64,000 nucleotides of DNA from Cohaesibacter sp. (GCA_025210795.1 JAOAQZ010000010.1:62001-126000); one strand, 5' to 3'; numbered from the stretch's first letter, positions 25,744 to 34,815 are shown. Numbers and translations are program-made. Notes: generated by a model not told the origin, from the letters alone.

Positions 25744-26601
25744 TTACCAGACAAGGCGCGGCATATAGCCAATGGTCTCGACATCTTCATGATCAAGACG
25801 GTGATTGACCCGCTCATCATCAGGCTCATCAATCGGGCCAAAATCTGGGGCGTGAATCCCTGCTGTGATAAAGAGCGCGTCCATTTTCTGGTAATGTGCC
25901 CCACGAATATCCGTTGGCAGGCTGTCGCCAATCAGCAGCACCTTGGAGCGGTCCACTTCGCTGCCTGAAGCTTTAGCCAAAGTTGCCAAAGAGGCATCAT
26001 AAATGGGTGCGCAGGGCTTGCCCACCAAGATCACATCTCCGCCATAAGCCTCAAATCGGTCCGCAAGAGCACCCGCGCAGTAAATGAATGTGCCGCCTTT
26101 CTCCACCACCCGGTCAGGATTGGCGCAGATCAGGGATAGGCCGCGTTGTGCAAGACGCTTAAGCAAGTCGTCATAATCATCCGGTGTTTCGGTGGCATCA
26201 TCAAGGAGGCCGGTGCAGCAGATAATCTCGGCGTCTTCTTCTTCTACAAGCTCCACACCCAGCCCTTCATAAAGAGGCAAATCGCGGTCTGGGCCAATAT
26301 GAAACAATTTGCTTTTGCCGCTTGCAATAATGGCATCACGGCTGATATCGCCGGAAGTCACCACAGCATCATAACAATCGCGCGGCACGCCAAGCCCATC
26401 AAGCTGTTTTAAAATCGGGCCATGAGGGCGCGGAGCGTTGGTGATCAGAATAACCGGACCATGCTCTTTGCGAAACTTGGACAGGGCCTCAACCGCCGCC
26501 TTGTTATGCTGTACGCCATTATGAACAACGCCCCAGATATCGGAAAGAAGACCGGAATAATTAGCGGCAACAGCATGAAGGCCGGAAAGACGGGAAGACA
26601 T
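25744..26601 (-). CDS. HAD-superfamily sugar or nucleotide phosphatase (TIGR01459-like)
   Basis: 285-residue cytoplasmic phosphatase of the NagD/4-nitrophenylphosphatase branch of HAD proteins. Motif I is GLLSDIWGVVHNG, with the first Asp of the usual DxDG present and the second replaced by Trp-Gly context as is common in TIGR01459 proteins; motif II is ILITNAPRPHGP; motif III/IV is VGKPCAPIYDAS and LLIGDSLPTDIRGA. ATG 26601 (MSSRLSGLHAV) is chosen; the frame is open further upstream but lacks family similarity. Substrate not determined. It lies downstream of the EAL gene on the same strand with a terminator between them. Confidence 0.82.
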   Translation of the reverse strand: MSSRLSGLHAVAANYSGLLSDIWGVVHNGVQHNKAAVEALSKFRKEHGPVILITNAPRPHGPILKQLDGLGVPRDCYDAVVTSGDISRDAIIASGKSKLFHIGPDRDLPLYEGLGVELVEEEDAEIICCTGLLDDATETPDDYDDLLKRLAQRGLSLICANPDRVVEKGGTFIYCAGALADRFEAYGGDVILVGKPCAPIYDASLATLAKASGSEVDRSKVLLIGDSLPTDIRGAHYQKMDALFITAGIHAPDFGPIDEPDDERVNHRLDHEDVETIGYMPRLVW

Positions 26602-26745
26602 GACAAAGCCCTTTTTGGCAGCAGAGAAAAAACAAGGCAAAAGCCTGAAATTTGGGCGTAAAGCCAAGCCGAAAATAGGTATAAAATCCGTCTTGCCCAA
26701 CGCTCTATCTTTGTCCCCTTTTGCTTTTGGGAGGTCAAGATAAAA

Positions 26746-26760
26746 GGGCGGTTTTCGCCC
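26746..26760 (-). terminator. Intrinsic terminator after the EAL gene
   Basis: On the minus strand GGGCG-AAAAC-CGCCC is followed by TTTTATCTT, about 30 bp past the EAL stop codon. A second inverted repeat GCTAAT/ATTAGC spans 26761-26793 and includes that stop codon. Confidence 0.7.
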
Positions 26761-26787
26761 GCTAATTTGCAAAAGGGCGAAAAGCGA

Positions 26788-28755
26788 TTAGCGAACAACC
26801 CGCCGGACTTGTGGAGACATAGGGACGGTGCCGGATGGAGCAGATGCTGCTGCGCGGGGAGTCTCTGGCTCCATCAGGCCTGCAGCTTCGGCAAGGACCG
26901 AGCGGAAATGATCACGAGTGCTGCTATTGCCCTGATCCCCATCAGACAAGGCTTTAAGAGCTTGCGCAACGCGCGGATTTTGCCCCAATGTACGCTCACT
27001 GCCACCTGCGGTCTGAACCGGGGGTGAAGGGTGCAAAGGCTGGGCCGGAGCCTTGGATGGTTGGGCCTGCCGGGCCAGATGGCCCGCCCCGCGCTTTACC
27101 ATGCCATCGCGCTGCGGCGCAGAAGCTCTCATAGTGTCAGCCGTGCGCCCGCCAGTGCCATGCACCATAGGGGCGGGAATATCTTGCGGGCTAATTGTGC
27201 TTGGTTGGCTTCCTGCCTGAGAAGCCCCCGATCCGGGCTTGTTATCTGCCCGTAGCGGTTTGGCTTCAGCAAAATGATTGCCTTGCGCAAGCTGTACATT
27301 ATAGTCAAGCAGCCCAACCAGAACACTTTCAGTTTCGATATGGGTGACAATCAGTTCGATGCCCTTGCGCGATAACACGCGCGAGAAATCAGCGGGATGA
27401 ATATCCATGCCGCGACCAGCTTCGCGATGAGTAAGGATAGGCGCTGCCACCTTGGCAAAACGCACCCCTTTGCGGGCCATTGCATCAAAATCAAGACTGA
27501 GATTGGTGACCTGATCGACAGAGAAGCGGAAGCCCATGCTGCTGAGCAGTTTAACTGTTTCTTCTTCCATAGGGCTAAAGGAACGGAAGTCCGCCTGACT
27601 AATCTCAAGGATGATATTCTCGATCAAATCCTGATTGTCTTCATAAAGACCACGCAAATGGGCAAAGAAATCTGGGTCAGCCAGACTTTGCACCGACACA
27701 TTGCAAAAGCTCGGCACCCCATGGCCCCGGTCAGCCAAGCTGCGTTGTAGGCGGAAGGCCTTATTGATGGAAAGGCGATCAAGCAGCGGCATGAAACCAA
27801 GCTTCTTGCAGACAGGCAAGAAGCTTGACGGCATGACAAGGGAGCCATCTTCCGCCACCAGCCGGGCCAGCATTTCGTAATATTTCGGCTTGCGCATGGG
27901 CAACGTAACAACAGGCTGCAAATGAAGTTCAAGATTGCCAGTAGCAAGGGCACGGCGAATGGTAGCGATTTCCTCTTCGCTGGCATCATCGCGATGGTCT
28001 GCCAAATGGAAATTGGCCATGGCCTCTAGTGCCTTGGCAACGGCCTCTTTCTTCTCCTCTGCACTGCCGGTAGCGGCCTGTTCTTGTGCGGTCTCATTCG
28101 CTGATACAGTCTGTGAAGGGAGCACGCCTTCGCCTGCGGCGCTGTCGGGCGTGCTATCCGGCGTGCCTGTCATCTGGGCGCTTTGGGCAGCTGGCTGGCT
28201 TGCCGAGCGCCCGGCTTTATGTGCCGGATCAGGCGCTCCGGTATTTTCTTGCACAAGCGATCGGGATTTTATCTTCTTGCGCAAAAGTTCATCAAGTTGC
28301 GCAACTGTCTTTGTGGCCTGTTCCAACTTGCCTTTAAGCGCCTTGGCTGCCCCTTCATTCTTCTCAACCCGTTCATCAAGCTCGGCGCAGCTTTCAGCAA
28401 GCTGCCGCACAAGGCTGCCAATCAGATCAAGCTCGGCAAGGATAGGCCCCATCTCAGATTGTACGCGCTCGGAAAGGGAATGCTCCAGCCGCTCCCCAAG
28501 CTCGCGGACATCCTGAACATCACGGGTCAAGGACAGTTTCAGGCGTGTCAGATCATCCATTTGTTCATCAATGATCAACCGGTCACGCACACGGCTGATC
28601 TGATAATGAACAAGCATAAGAGTAAGCAGAATTCCAACAGAAAACGGCGCAGCTTCTGGGATGGTGAGGCCAAATTTCAAATGCAGAATGGCCCCCAGAG
28701 AAGCTGAAATCACCACCATGCAAATGGCAATAAAGATAGCGCCCAGCCGCTGCAT
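26788..28755 (-). CDS. Membrane EAL-domain protein, probably catalytically impaired
   Basis: 655 residues: two membrane segments (about 4-24 and 36-54), a coiled coil (about 60-165), a disordered Ala/Gln/Ser stretch, an EAL domain (about 255-495) and a disordered Pro/Gln-rich tail. EAL domains hydrolyse c-di-GMP. Here YEMLARL stands for the EAL motif, CNVSVQSL keeps Asn and IILEISQADF keeps Glu, but the DDFG motif is VDQVTN (second Asp lost), KID is KVAAP and AEGVET is VTHIETE (first Glu lost). Loss of the metal-binding residues suggests a c-di-GMP sensor or scaffold rather than an enzyme. ATG 28755. A full CtrA-type site lies 220 bp upstream. Confidence 0.82.
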   Translation of the reverse strand: MQRLGAIFIAICMVVISASLGAILHLKFGLTIPEAAPFSVGILLTLMLVHYQISRVRDRLIIDEQMDDLTRLKLSLTRDVQDVRELGERLEHSLSERVQSEMGPILAELDLIGSLVRQLAESCAELDERVEKNEGAAKALKGKLEQATKTVAQLDELLRKKIKSRSLVQENTGAPDPAHKAGRSASQPAAQSAQMTGTPDSTPDSAAGEGVLPSQTVSANETAQEQAATGSAEEKKEAVAKALEAMANFHLADHRDDASEEEIATIRRALATGNLELHLQPVVTLPMRKPKYYEMLARLVAEDGSLVMPSSFLPVCKKLGFMPLLDRLSINKAFRLQRSLADRGHGVPSFCNVSVQSLADPDFFAHLRGLYEDNQDLIENIILEISQADFRSFSPMEEETVKLLSSMGFRFSVDQVTNLSLDFDAMARKGVRFAKVAAPILTHREAGRGMDIHPADFSRVLSRKGIELIVTHIETESVLVGLLDYNVQLAQGNHFAEAKPLRADNKPGSGASQAGSQPSTISPQDIPAPMVHGTGGRTADTMRASAPQRDGMVKRGAGHLARQAQPSKAPAQPLHPSPPVQTAGGSERTLGQNPRVAQALKALSDGDQGNSSTRDHFRSVLAEAAGLMEPETPRAAASAPSGTVPMSPQVRRVVR

Positions 28756-28974
28756 ATATCTCTCCGCCCTGTCTTATTGAATTTGACCCCAATTTCTTTT
28801 CACCTCGCCTAAAAAGTGAAAAGAGAACAAAATCCGCAGCTTGCCTTTGCTGCGCCTTGCAAAATCAAATCCGTCGCCGCTTGAGGATGATTGAGAATGT
28901 CGAGCCAAAATCATCCAGACATTTCAAAAGCTCAGCCAATCCGTGGCCTTGGGTGGCGAGCCGAATCAATGTCG

Positions 28975-28989
28975 TTAATTAATGGTTAA
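28975..28989. promoter_or_regulatory. CtrA-type binding site
   Basis: TTAA-TTAATGG-TTAA matches the alphaproteobacterial CtrA consensus TTAA-N7-TTAA exactly. It is 220 bp upstream of the EAL gene start. Function is inferred from the motif alone. Confidence 0.45.
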
Positions 28990-29190
28990 TCTAACTTGCA
29001 AACGCGGCGCTGAAAAGAGGGGGAATGTGTCGGAGCAAAGAAAGTTTCACGAAGGCCTATCACAGTAACGGGCAGCCTTTATCCACCGAAATCGGGCGTT
29101 TAAGCCAAAGGGAAGCAAGGTAAGGCAGGCATGTTTCACCCTGAAAGCACAGAATGAGTGCCTGTTTTGTTTGATTGGCTCTAAAAAGCT

Positions 29191-29232
29191 GCCCCATCTA
29201 CCAGACCAGGAAAGGAGGGTTGGAGATGGGGC
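29191..29232 (-). terminator. Intrinsic terminator of the radical SAM gene
   Basis: GCCCCATCT (29191-29199) pairs with AGATGGGGC (29224-29232). On the minus strand the stem is followed by AGCTTTTTAG, 35 bp past the stop codon. Confidence 0.75.
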
Positions 29233-29266
29233 ATAGTTGAGGCGTCGCATGTGGACACGGAAAAGA

Positions 29267-30418
29267 TCAAAACAGACTGAGTTGCTGTTGGTCTTGTTTT
29301 GGGGGAGTGAAATGGTCAACAGACAGGCGAGTGCGCCGGGCTGAATATCCATATTGTCTGGCAGCAATCTCCATGCGTTTATGCAGCATATCCGCATAAG
29401 GGCCTGTGCCGCGCATGCGTTTGCCGGGCGTACTGTCATAAACTTTGCCGCCGCGCATGGAGCGCAAAACATTCATCACATGACGATAACGATCAGGATA
29501 ATGCTGCAACAACCAATCCTGAAACAGATCGGCCACTTCGCGCGGAAGGCGCAGCAAAATGGTGCCGGCCTCGCTGGCGCCTTTTTCCCTTGCAGCCTCC
29601 AAAATGGCCTCCAGCTCATTGTCATTGAGCGCAGGAATCATAGGAGCGGCCAGCACGCCTGTGGGAATGCCCGCCTCTGCAAGGCTTTTGATGGTCCCAA
29701 GCCGCCGGTGAGGGGCGGCTGCGCGCGGCTCCATGGCGCGGGACAGCTTGTTATCAAGCGTGGTAATGGAAATGGCGACTTTGACGAGGGACTTCTCCGC
29801 CAGCTTGGTGAGCAAATCAAGATCGCGCAAAATAAGCGAGGATTTGGTGACAATCGCCACCGGATGCCCGGTTTCAACCAGCACTTCCAATATGCCGCGC
29901 ATCAGGCGATAGCGCCGCTCGATCGGTTGATAGGGGTCGGTATTGGTGCCAATGGCAAGGGGGCGCGGGCGATAGGTGGGCGATGACAATTCCCGCCGCA
30001 ATTGCTCGGCCGCATCGGGCTTGGCGAACAATTTGGTTTCAAAATCCAGACCAGCGGATAGCCCCATATAGGCGTGGGTGGGGCGGGCAAAACAATAGGA
30101 ACAGCCATGCTCGCATCCGCGGTAGGGATTGATGGAGCGGTCAAAGGGAATGTCCGGACTGTCATTGCGGGTGATGATGGTGCGGGACTTTTCCTCCTGC
30201 ACATCGGTTTTCAAAGGCGGCAGATCATCGCAAATCTGGCTCCAGCCATCATCCACCGGCTCTTTGGCATAGGGTTCAAACCGGCCTGAAGGGTTGTGGG
30301 CGCTACCACGCCCTCTGATCCGGCCATTAAGGTTGCGTGCCAGCATGTGATCCGGATCGACCTGCGCCCCGATAAAGCTGCCGCCTTGCTCAACCTTTCG
30401 CTCCGAATTTGATCGCAT
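29267..30418 (-). CDS. Radical SAM protein, PA0069/SplB-like family
   Basis: 383-residue radical SAM enzyme. The cluster motif is GCEHGCSYCFARPTHAYMG (CxxxCxxC) near residue 80, followed by FETKLFAK, AIGTNTDPYQPIERRYR and VAIVTKSSLILRDLDLL, the hallmarks of the group annotated PA0069 family or Rv2578c-like. The reaction is not known. ATG 30418 has AGGT seven bases upstream; an ATG at 30433 and a TTG at 30460 are further options. A perfect GTTC-N7-GTTC SOS box lies 132 bp upstream in the same orientation and overlaps a plausible -35 element, so the gene may belong to the LexA regulon and act in DNA damage response (inference). Confidence 0.88.
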   Translation of the reverse strand: MRSNSERKVEQGGSFIGAQVDPDHMLARNLNGRIRGRGSAHNPSGRFEPYAKEPVDDGWSQICDDLPPLKTDVQEEKSRTIITRNDSPDIPFDRSINPYRGCEHGCSYCFARPTHAYMGLSAGLDFETKLFAKPDAAEQLRRELSSPTYRPRPLAIGTNTDPYQPIERRYRLMRGILEVLVETGHPVAIVTKSSLILRDLDLLTKLAEKSLVKVAISITTLDNKLSRAMEPRAAAPHRRLGTIKSLAEAGIPTGVLAAPMIPALNDNELEAILEAAREKGASEAGTILLRLPREVADLFQDWLLQHYPDRYRHVMNVLRSMRGGKVYDSTPGKRMRGTGPYADMLHKRMEIAARQYGYSARRTRLSVDHFTPPKQDQQQLSLF

Positions 30419-30521
30419 CTCGTTACCTGTCATCACATCGCATTTGGCTACCTGCCCCAAGCTTGACCATATGGCAAAAGCTAGAAAGCAGGCTCGCTAC
30501 CCAAATTATGTTTTTATTTTG

Positions 30522-30564
30522 TTCTCTTTTAACCATGAAGAATTCATTTGAACAAATCAAGAAC
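30522..30564 (-). promoter_or_regulatory. SOS (LexA) box and candidate promoter of the radical SAM gene
   Basis: On the minus strand GTTC-TTGATTT-GTTC (30564-30550) matches the alphaproteobacterial LexA box GTTC-N7-GTTC exactly. TTGTTC at its end could be a -35, with TTAAAA 17 bases later as -10. A LexA dimer there would block the promoter. Confidence 0.55.
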
Positions 30565-30735
30565 AATAATCGGGGGAGGCGCACAGAATTTCTGGCCTGC
30601 TCATCTCAGAAGCACAAGGATTGATGCAGGAGATGAGGCAACGCGCCGGTTTGGGCCAAGTTTGCAGCCTCTGGATAAGCTGTGCATGAGCGGTGGACAG
30701 AATGGCCAAAATGACAGGGGCGCAATAAAGAAAAA

Positions 30736-30767
30736 GGGAGCGAGCCGGTATCGGTGAGCTCGCTCCC
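30736..30767. terminator. Strong intrinsic terminator, bidirectional
   Basis: GGGAGCGAGC (30736-30745) and GCTCGCTCCC (30758-30767) form a 10-bp stem with T-rich tails on both strands. It lies 75 bp past the end of the small membrane protein gene on the minus strand. Confidence 0.88.
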
Positions 30768-30841
30768 TTTTCCTTTATTTCATGATTTTGGGGAAGGGGG
30801 ATAAGGTTGAGACTTATCCCCGTGGATAAGGACAAAGCGAA

Positions 30842-31054
30842 TCAGCGTTTTTCTTCAAACGAGCCGCTGTCAGGATCCATCTCCAGATCAATGATGTCGT
30901 CTTCCCGCTTTTGATGCTCGGCAGCCTGCCGTTTTTCTTCGCGCACTTGGGCGGCTTTCAGCTTGGTGGATTGCACCTTGAGCTTGTTGCCCAGTTTGAA
31001 AAAGGCCCACAAGGTGGCAAGACTGGCAACCAGAACCAGCAATTTGGTAATCAT
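30842..31054 (-). CDS. Small single-span membrane protein, function unknown
   Basis: 70 residues from ATG 31054, which has AGGGGCG eight bases upstream; the frame stays open to 31174 without a better start. One membrane segment at the N-terminus (MITKLLVLVASLATLWAFF) is followed by a charged, Lys/Gln/Glu-rich helical stretch and an acidic end (DDIIDLEMDPDSGSFEEK). The layout resembles small inner-membrane proteins of the DUF-type encoded in many Hyphomicrobiales, but I cannot name the family. A strong terminator follows. Confidence 0.6.
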   Translation of the reverse strand: MITKLLVLVASLATLWAFFKLGNKLKVQSTKLKAAQVREEKRQAAEHQKREDDIIDLEMDPDSGSFEEKR

Positions 31055-31255
31055 AGAAAACGCCCCTTCAGCGCGCCTTGCATCATAATGTGCGCCATCA
31101 AACACAAGCGATCGCATAAGTTCAAAGCTGGCCCTGTCACCGCGCATCTTGATCACAGCAACAGGGCCAGGCAAAAGATGTTCCTGCCCTTATATCATGA
31201 ATGGGCAGGCACTCAAGGTAAGATGGAGCTGCCCTGAACCAAACAAGAGCGGCTT

Positions 31256-32413
31256 TTAGCCAGCAAGCCTTCGCAGTAAAGCTTCCAGAGGGCCACGCTT
31301 GGCAACAAAGCGCCAAAGCACAGCATACAGACAGCAAGCAGCGATAAAACCAAGGGCGTAGAGGGTGACGACTGTCAAGCTGGGATTGGTCGCGGCATTG
31401 CTTGCTGTATCAATCCAGCCAAGAGCCTCCATCAGCCCCATGCCAATCACAATATGGGCAATATAAAGGGTCAGCGCCTGCCGTCCGGTCAAAAGCAAAG
31501 GGCGCAAGATGCGAGTTTGGCCTAGCCAGTCCCCAAGCCAGAGGCAAAGGACAAGAGCCATCAGGGCCGTTCCGGTGCTTGAGAGCATATAAAGCGGCCC
31601 CGGCGGTATCGCATCGCGGCCAAACAAAAGCGAGAGCAGAGCTTGCAGCTCTTCATCTTGCTGAATGTCTGGCAAAGCGGCGATATCAGCACCCATTTGT
31701 GCAAAAAAATTGCTGGCCAGCCAAAGGGCAAAACCGGCCCCCAAAATGCGCAAGCGAGTGGTTACGCTCATCAGGTTAAGCCGAGAGACGGCCATGCCGA
31801 ACAGCAAAAAGGCAAGCCATGGCATAACCGGATGAAAGCCGTTGACAAAGAGATTACGCACAAAGCCTGTCGGGCTCCAGAACTCGGTATAGGTGAGGCT
31901 TTCCCAATCCCACCCCGCATCATAATCGACAATCAGCAAAGCGAGGGGAAAGGCAAGGATCAGCGCAAAGGCAAGGCCGAGCAAGCCCTTCTTGCCAAGG
32001 GGCAACAAAAAGGCTGCTGCCATGAAATAGACGCCGTAATAATGAAGGATATCCGGCTCAAAAATCAGGCTATTAAGAAGCCCGAAAGCAAATAAAACGC
32101 CGCCGCGTTTTAAAAGGCTTGTGCGGCTTTGAGACAGGCTATCACTGCGCGCAAATCCAAGGCCGATGCCAAGCCCGGCCAACAGCACAAAGAGAGCTGC
32201 CGCCCGTCCTTCAAGTAGCAAATGAAAGTCAAGCAGCCACTGGGGGCTGTCAGGTCCGGCCGCCGCCGATGCTGTCAGTCTGAAATTGACCAGCACCATG
32301 CCGACAAAGGCCAGAAACCGTGCCAGATCCAGCCCCAAAAGGCGAGGGGAGCCGGTCTTGGTAAAGTCAGCCTTTGTAAAATCAGGCTGCAGGTTGGTTG
32401 GAAAGGTGGTCAC
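31256..32413 (-). CDS. DUF418-type multi-span membrane protein
   Basis: 385 residues with about ten membrane segments. The N-terminal part (RLLGLDLARFLAFVGMVLVN, then LLEGRAAALFVLLAGLGIGLG) is like the heparan-alpha-glucosaminide N-acetyltransferase/DUF1624 half; the C-terminal part (LLLTGRQALTLYIAHIVIGM, ALGFIAACCLYAVLWRFVAKRGPLEALLRR) is the DUF418 signature. The combination suggests an acyl transfer across the membrane, but no substrate is known. It starts at GTG 32413 with AGGGG seven bases upstream. It lies 57 bp downstream of sppA on the same strand and may be read through from it. Confidence 0.82.
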   Translation of the reverse strand: MTTFPTNLQPDFTKADFTKTGSPRLLGLDLARFLAFVGMVLVNFRLTASAAAGPDSPQWLLDFHLLLEGRAAALFVLLAGLGIGLGFARSDSLSQSRTSLLKRGGVLFAFGLLNSLIFEPDILHYYGVYFMAAAFLLPLGKKGLLGLAFALILAFPLALLIVDYDAGWDWESLTYTEFWSPTGFVRNLFVNGFHPVMPWLAFLLFGMAVSRLNLMSVTTRLRILGAGFALWLASNFFAQMGADIAALPDIQQDEELQALLSLLFGRDAIPPGPLYMLSSTGTALMALVLCLWLGDWLGQTRILRPLLLTGRQALTLYIAHIVIGMGLMEALGWIDTASNAATNPSLTVVTLYALGFIAACCLYAVLWRFVAKRGPLEALLRRLAG

Positions 32414-32470
32414 AGCAGCCCCTAACCTTTTATGACTTAAGCGTTAGTCTTTGCGCTCTTTTGCGCACAA

Positions 32471-33370
32471 TCAAAGACCCAGACGGGACCAAAGGGCGCG
32501 CGCTTCAAGGCTGGAGAGAATGGCATCAGCCGATAGGCCCGCTGCAATCTGCTCGCCCACACTGCCTGATGGCACTTCTTGCGCAGCGCCAAATCTCATG
32601 CCGGGCATACGAAGGCGAGAGAAAAAGCCGCCGCCAGAGGCAATCAGCTTGAGCTTGGTAGTCTCGCCATATTTGGCTTTCAAATAGCCGCTCATATCGC
32701 CAAGCTCATCAATAAGGCCAAATTCCTTGCCCCGTTTGCCTGTCCAGAAAGCGCCGGTAAAGAGCTTGTCTTCCTCTTCGGTCAGCTTGTCGCCACGGCG
32801 CTCGCGCACCAGATCTTTAAAGGTCTCAAAGAGATCGGCCAAAAGCGCGTTAAGATGCGCCAGATGCTCTTCATTTTCGGGCTTGAACGGGTCCAGCATC
32901 GCCTTTTGCGCGCCTGCGGTATAGACACGGCGCTCAATGCCCAGTTTCTCGATCGCATCCACAAAGCCAAAGCCGCCGGACACCACACCGATAGAGCCGA
33001 CAATAGAGCTCGGGTCAGCCACAATCTCGTCCCCTGCAATGGCAATCATATACCCGCCAGAGGCCGCAGCATCCTCGCAAAAGGTAATAACGGTCTTGTC
33101 TTTTTCCTTGGCAAGCTGGCGAATGCGCTCATAGATCAGGCGGCTTTGAACCGGAGAGCCACCGGGGCTGTTGACCGCAATGGCAACAGCAGGAGCATCC
33201 TTGATGGAAAAGGCTTTGTGAAGCTGGGCTGCAACCGAGGCCATAGAAAGACCGGGCCGCATGGGGCTACCAACCATGATGGGGCCCGTCATCCGCACAA
33301 CGGGAATGACGGTTGCTTCCTTGCGGTATTTTTCCGGCAACAGGGATTTGAGCTTTTTCATCAGGGTCAC
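32471..33370 (-). CDS. sppA: Signal peptide peptidase SppA, S49 family
   Basis: Serine protease of 299 residues of the short SppA/SohB type, degrading cleaved signal peptides at the membrane. VAIAVNSPGGSPVQSRLIYE and CEDAAASGGYMIAIAGDEIV (catalytic Ser in ASGGY) and IVGSIGVVSGGFGFVDAI are the family blocks; the Lys of the Ser/Lys dyad should lie in the downstream half. There is no obvious N-terminal transmembrane helix, unlike many SppA proteins, so membrane association is uncertain. GTG 33370 is preferred because AGGA lies seven bases before it; the ATG at 33361 lacks a spaced ribosome site. Confidence 0.88.
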   Translation of the reverse strand: MTLMKKLKSLLPEKYRKEATVIPVVRMTGPIMVGSPMRPGLSMASVAAQLHKAFSIKDAPAVAIAVNSPGGSPVQSRLIYERIRQLAKEKDKTVITFCEDAAASGGYMIAIAGDEIVADPSSIVGSIGVVSGGFGFVDAIEKLGIERRVYTAGAQKAMLDPFKPENEEHLAHLNALLADLFETFKDLVRERRGDKLTEEEDKLFTGAFWTGKRGKEFGLIDELGDMSGYLKAKYGETTKLKLIASGGGFFSRLRMPGMRFGAAQEVPSGSVGEQIAAGLSADAILSSLEARALWSRLGL

Positions 33371-33587
33371 GGACTTTTCCTCGGACTTTGCCTATGCATA
33401 AAATAAAGGACCAAGCGGGCATTGCGCGCTGTCTCTTGTGTTCTTTATCTAGGGTGCGGGAAGGGGTAATTCCAGAGGTAAATAGTCAATCCTTGTGAAT
33501 TGATAAAGATTGGCATCAAGGCTTGCAAATCACAGCCATCGGGCGCACAAAGAAGTGCGTCTCTATCCTTGTCTGTTGGAGTTTGTC

Positions 33588-34778
33588 ATGCTTTCCAATG
33601 CGCATCTTTCCACCCTTGTCGAGTTCCGCCACCAATTGCATCGCCAGCCCGAGCTGTCGGGGGAAGAAAAGGAAACGGCGGAAAAAGTGCTGATGATGCT
33701 GGGCACATTGGCACCGGACGAGTTGGTCACAGGGCTTGGTCCGTGGACAGAAGCAGATGGACGCCATATGGGCGGCACCGGCATTGCCGCTGTCTTTGAT
33801 AGCGGCGAGGAAGGGCCGACCCTTTTGTTCCGCTGCGAGCTTGATGCCCTGCCCATTGAAGAGCTGAGTGATCTTGATTACCGATCCGAGATTGAGACAA
33901 AAGCCCATCTTTGCGGTCATGATGGCCATATGGCGACACTCACCGGCCTTGGCATGATGCTGGCTGAACGCCGTCCCGCAAAGGGGCGGGTGATCTTGCT
34001 CTATCAACCGGCAGAAGAGACGGGCAAAGGCGCAAAAGCAGTTCTGGATGATCCGCGCTTTGCGCCCTTCATCCCCGATTACGCCTTTGCGCTTCACAAT
34101 CTGCCTGGTGTGAAAATGGGAGAAGTGCTGCTCAAGTCGGGCAATATGTGCTGCGCCTCGCGGGGTATGCGTATCCGCTTTGAGGGCAAAACCTCCCATG
34201 CGTCCATGCCGCAAGATGGCCTCTCACCCGATGATGCCATTTGCTCCGTGATTGCGGGGCTCAAAAGCTTCTCCAATGGCCTTAATGAAGGGCAGGAGCT
34301 GGATGATGCCTATAAGCTGGTCACCATTACCCATTGCTGGATGGGAGAGCCTGCCTTCGGGGTCTCTCCTGCTAGCGGAGAGGTCTGGGCGACCTTGCGC
34401 ACAGTGACCGATGCTGCCATGGGCGATCTGGTGGCGCGGGCTGAAATTCTGGCCCGTCAGCAGGCCGAGCTTTATGGCCTGTCTCTCAGCATAGAGACAG
34501 ATGATGTGTTCCTAGCCTGCACCAACCATGAAGAGACCGCCAAAATGGTGGCCTCTGCCGTGGTCGCAGAGGCGGTTCCCTTGCATGAACAACCCGATCC
34601 GATGCGTTTTTCCGAAGATTTTGGCCTCTTTGGTCATCATTGCCCCTCTACCCTCTTTCTTTTGGGATCAGGGGAGAGCCAGCCGCAATTGCACAATCCC
34701 GACTTTGATTTCCCCGACCAGCTGATCGGGACGGGTGCCCGTATTTTTGAGCGGATTGTGCGCGAAAAACTCGGCTAG
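33588..34778 (+). CDS. M20-family amidohydrolase or aminoacylase (HipO-like)
   Basis: Zinc-dependent amidohydrolase of 396 residues. Motifs in order: RHQLHRQPELSGEEKETAEK at the N-terminus, AHLCGHDGHMATLTGLGMML (metal-binding CGHDGH near residue 108), LLYQPAEETGKGAKAVLDD (catalytic Glu pair near 146), the dimerisation-domain start GKTSHASMPQDGLSPDDAI and the C-terminal EDFGLFGHHCPSTLFLLGSG with the last metal ligand region. Likely substrates are N-acyl amino acids or hippurate-like compounds. ATG 33588 follows GGAG with seven bases spacing; the upstream open frame is not used. It is divergent from sppA. Confidence 0.9.
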   Translation: MLSNAHLSTLVEFRHQLHRQPELSGEEKETAEKVLMMLGTLAPDELVTGLGPWTEADGRHMGGTGIAAVFDSGEEGPTLLFRCELDALPIEELSDLDYRSEIETKAHLCGHDGHMATLTGLGMMLAERRPAKGRVILLYQPAEETGKGAKAVLDDPRFAPFIPDYAFALHNLPGVKMGEVLLKSGNMCCASRGMRIRFEGKTSHASMPQDGLSPDDAICSVIAGLKSFSNGLNEGQELDDAYKLVTITHCWMGEPAFGVSPASGEVWATLRTVTDAAMGDLVARAEILARQQAELYGLSLSIETDDVFLACTNHEETAKMVASAVVAEAVPLHEQPDPMRFSEDFGLFGHHCPSTLFLLGSGESQPQLHNPDFDFPDQLIGTGARIFERIVREKLG

Positions 34779-34815
34779 CAGAGAATTGGGGCAAGGCCAT
34801 CCTCTAGCACAGATC

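Larger units (their letters stand above)
28756..29266. other. Intergenic gap of about 510 bp
   Basis: Separates the radical SAM gene's 3' end from the EAL gene's promoter side. It holds a TTAA-N7-TTAA site (28975-28989) and a terminator (29191-29232). ORFs in this gap look non-coding. Confidence 0.5.
30419..30841. other. Intergenic gap with SOS box and terminator
   Basis: About 420 bp upstream of the radical SAM gene. Contents: the SOS box at 30550-30564, the terminator at 30736-30767, and a short palindrome CTTATCC-CCGT-GGATAAG at 30813-30830 beside the next gene's stop. No convincing ORF. Confidence 0.5.

Noticed and set aside
30813..30830. CTTATCC..GGATAAG palindrome resembling DnaA boxes, possible origin
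   Set aside because: Only one imperfect box pair, no cluster, no dnaA, hemE or parAB nearby; more likely a hairpin at a gene end.
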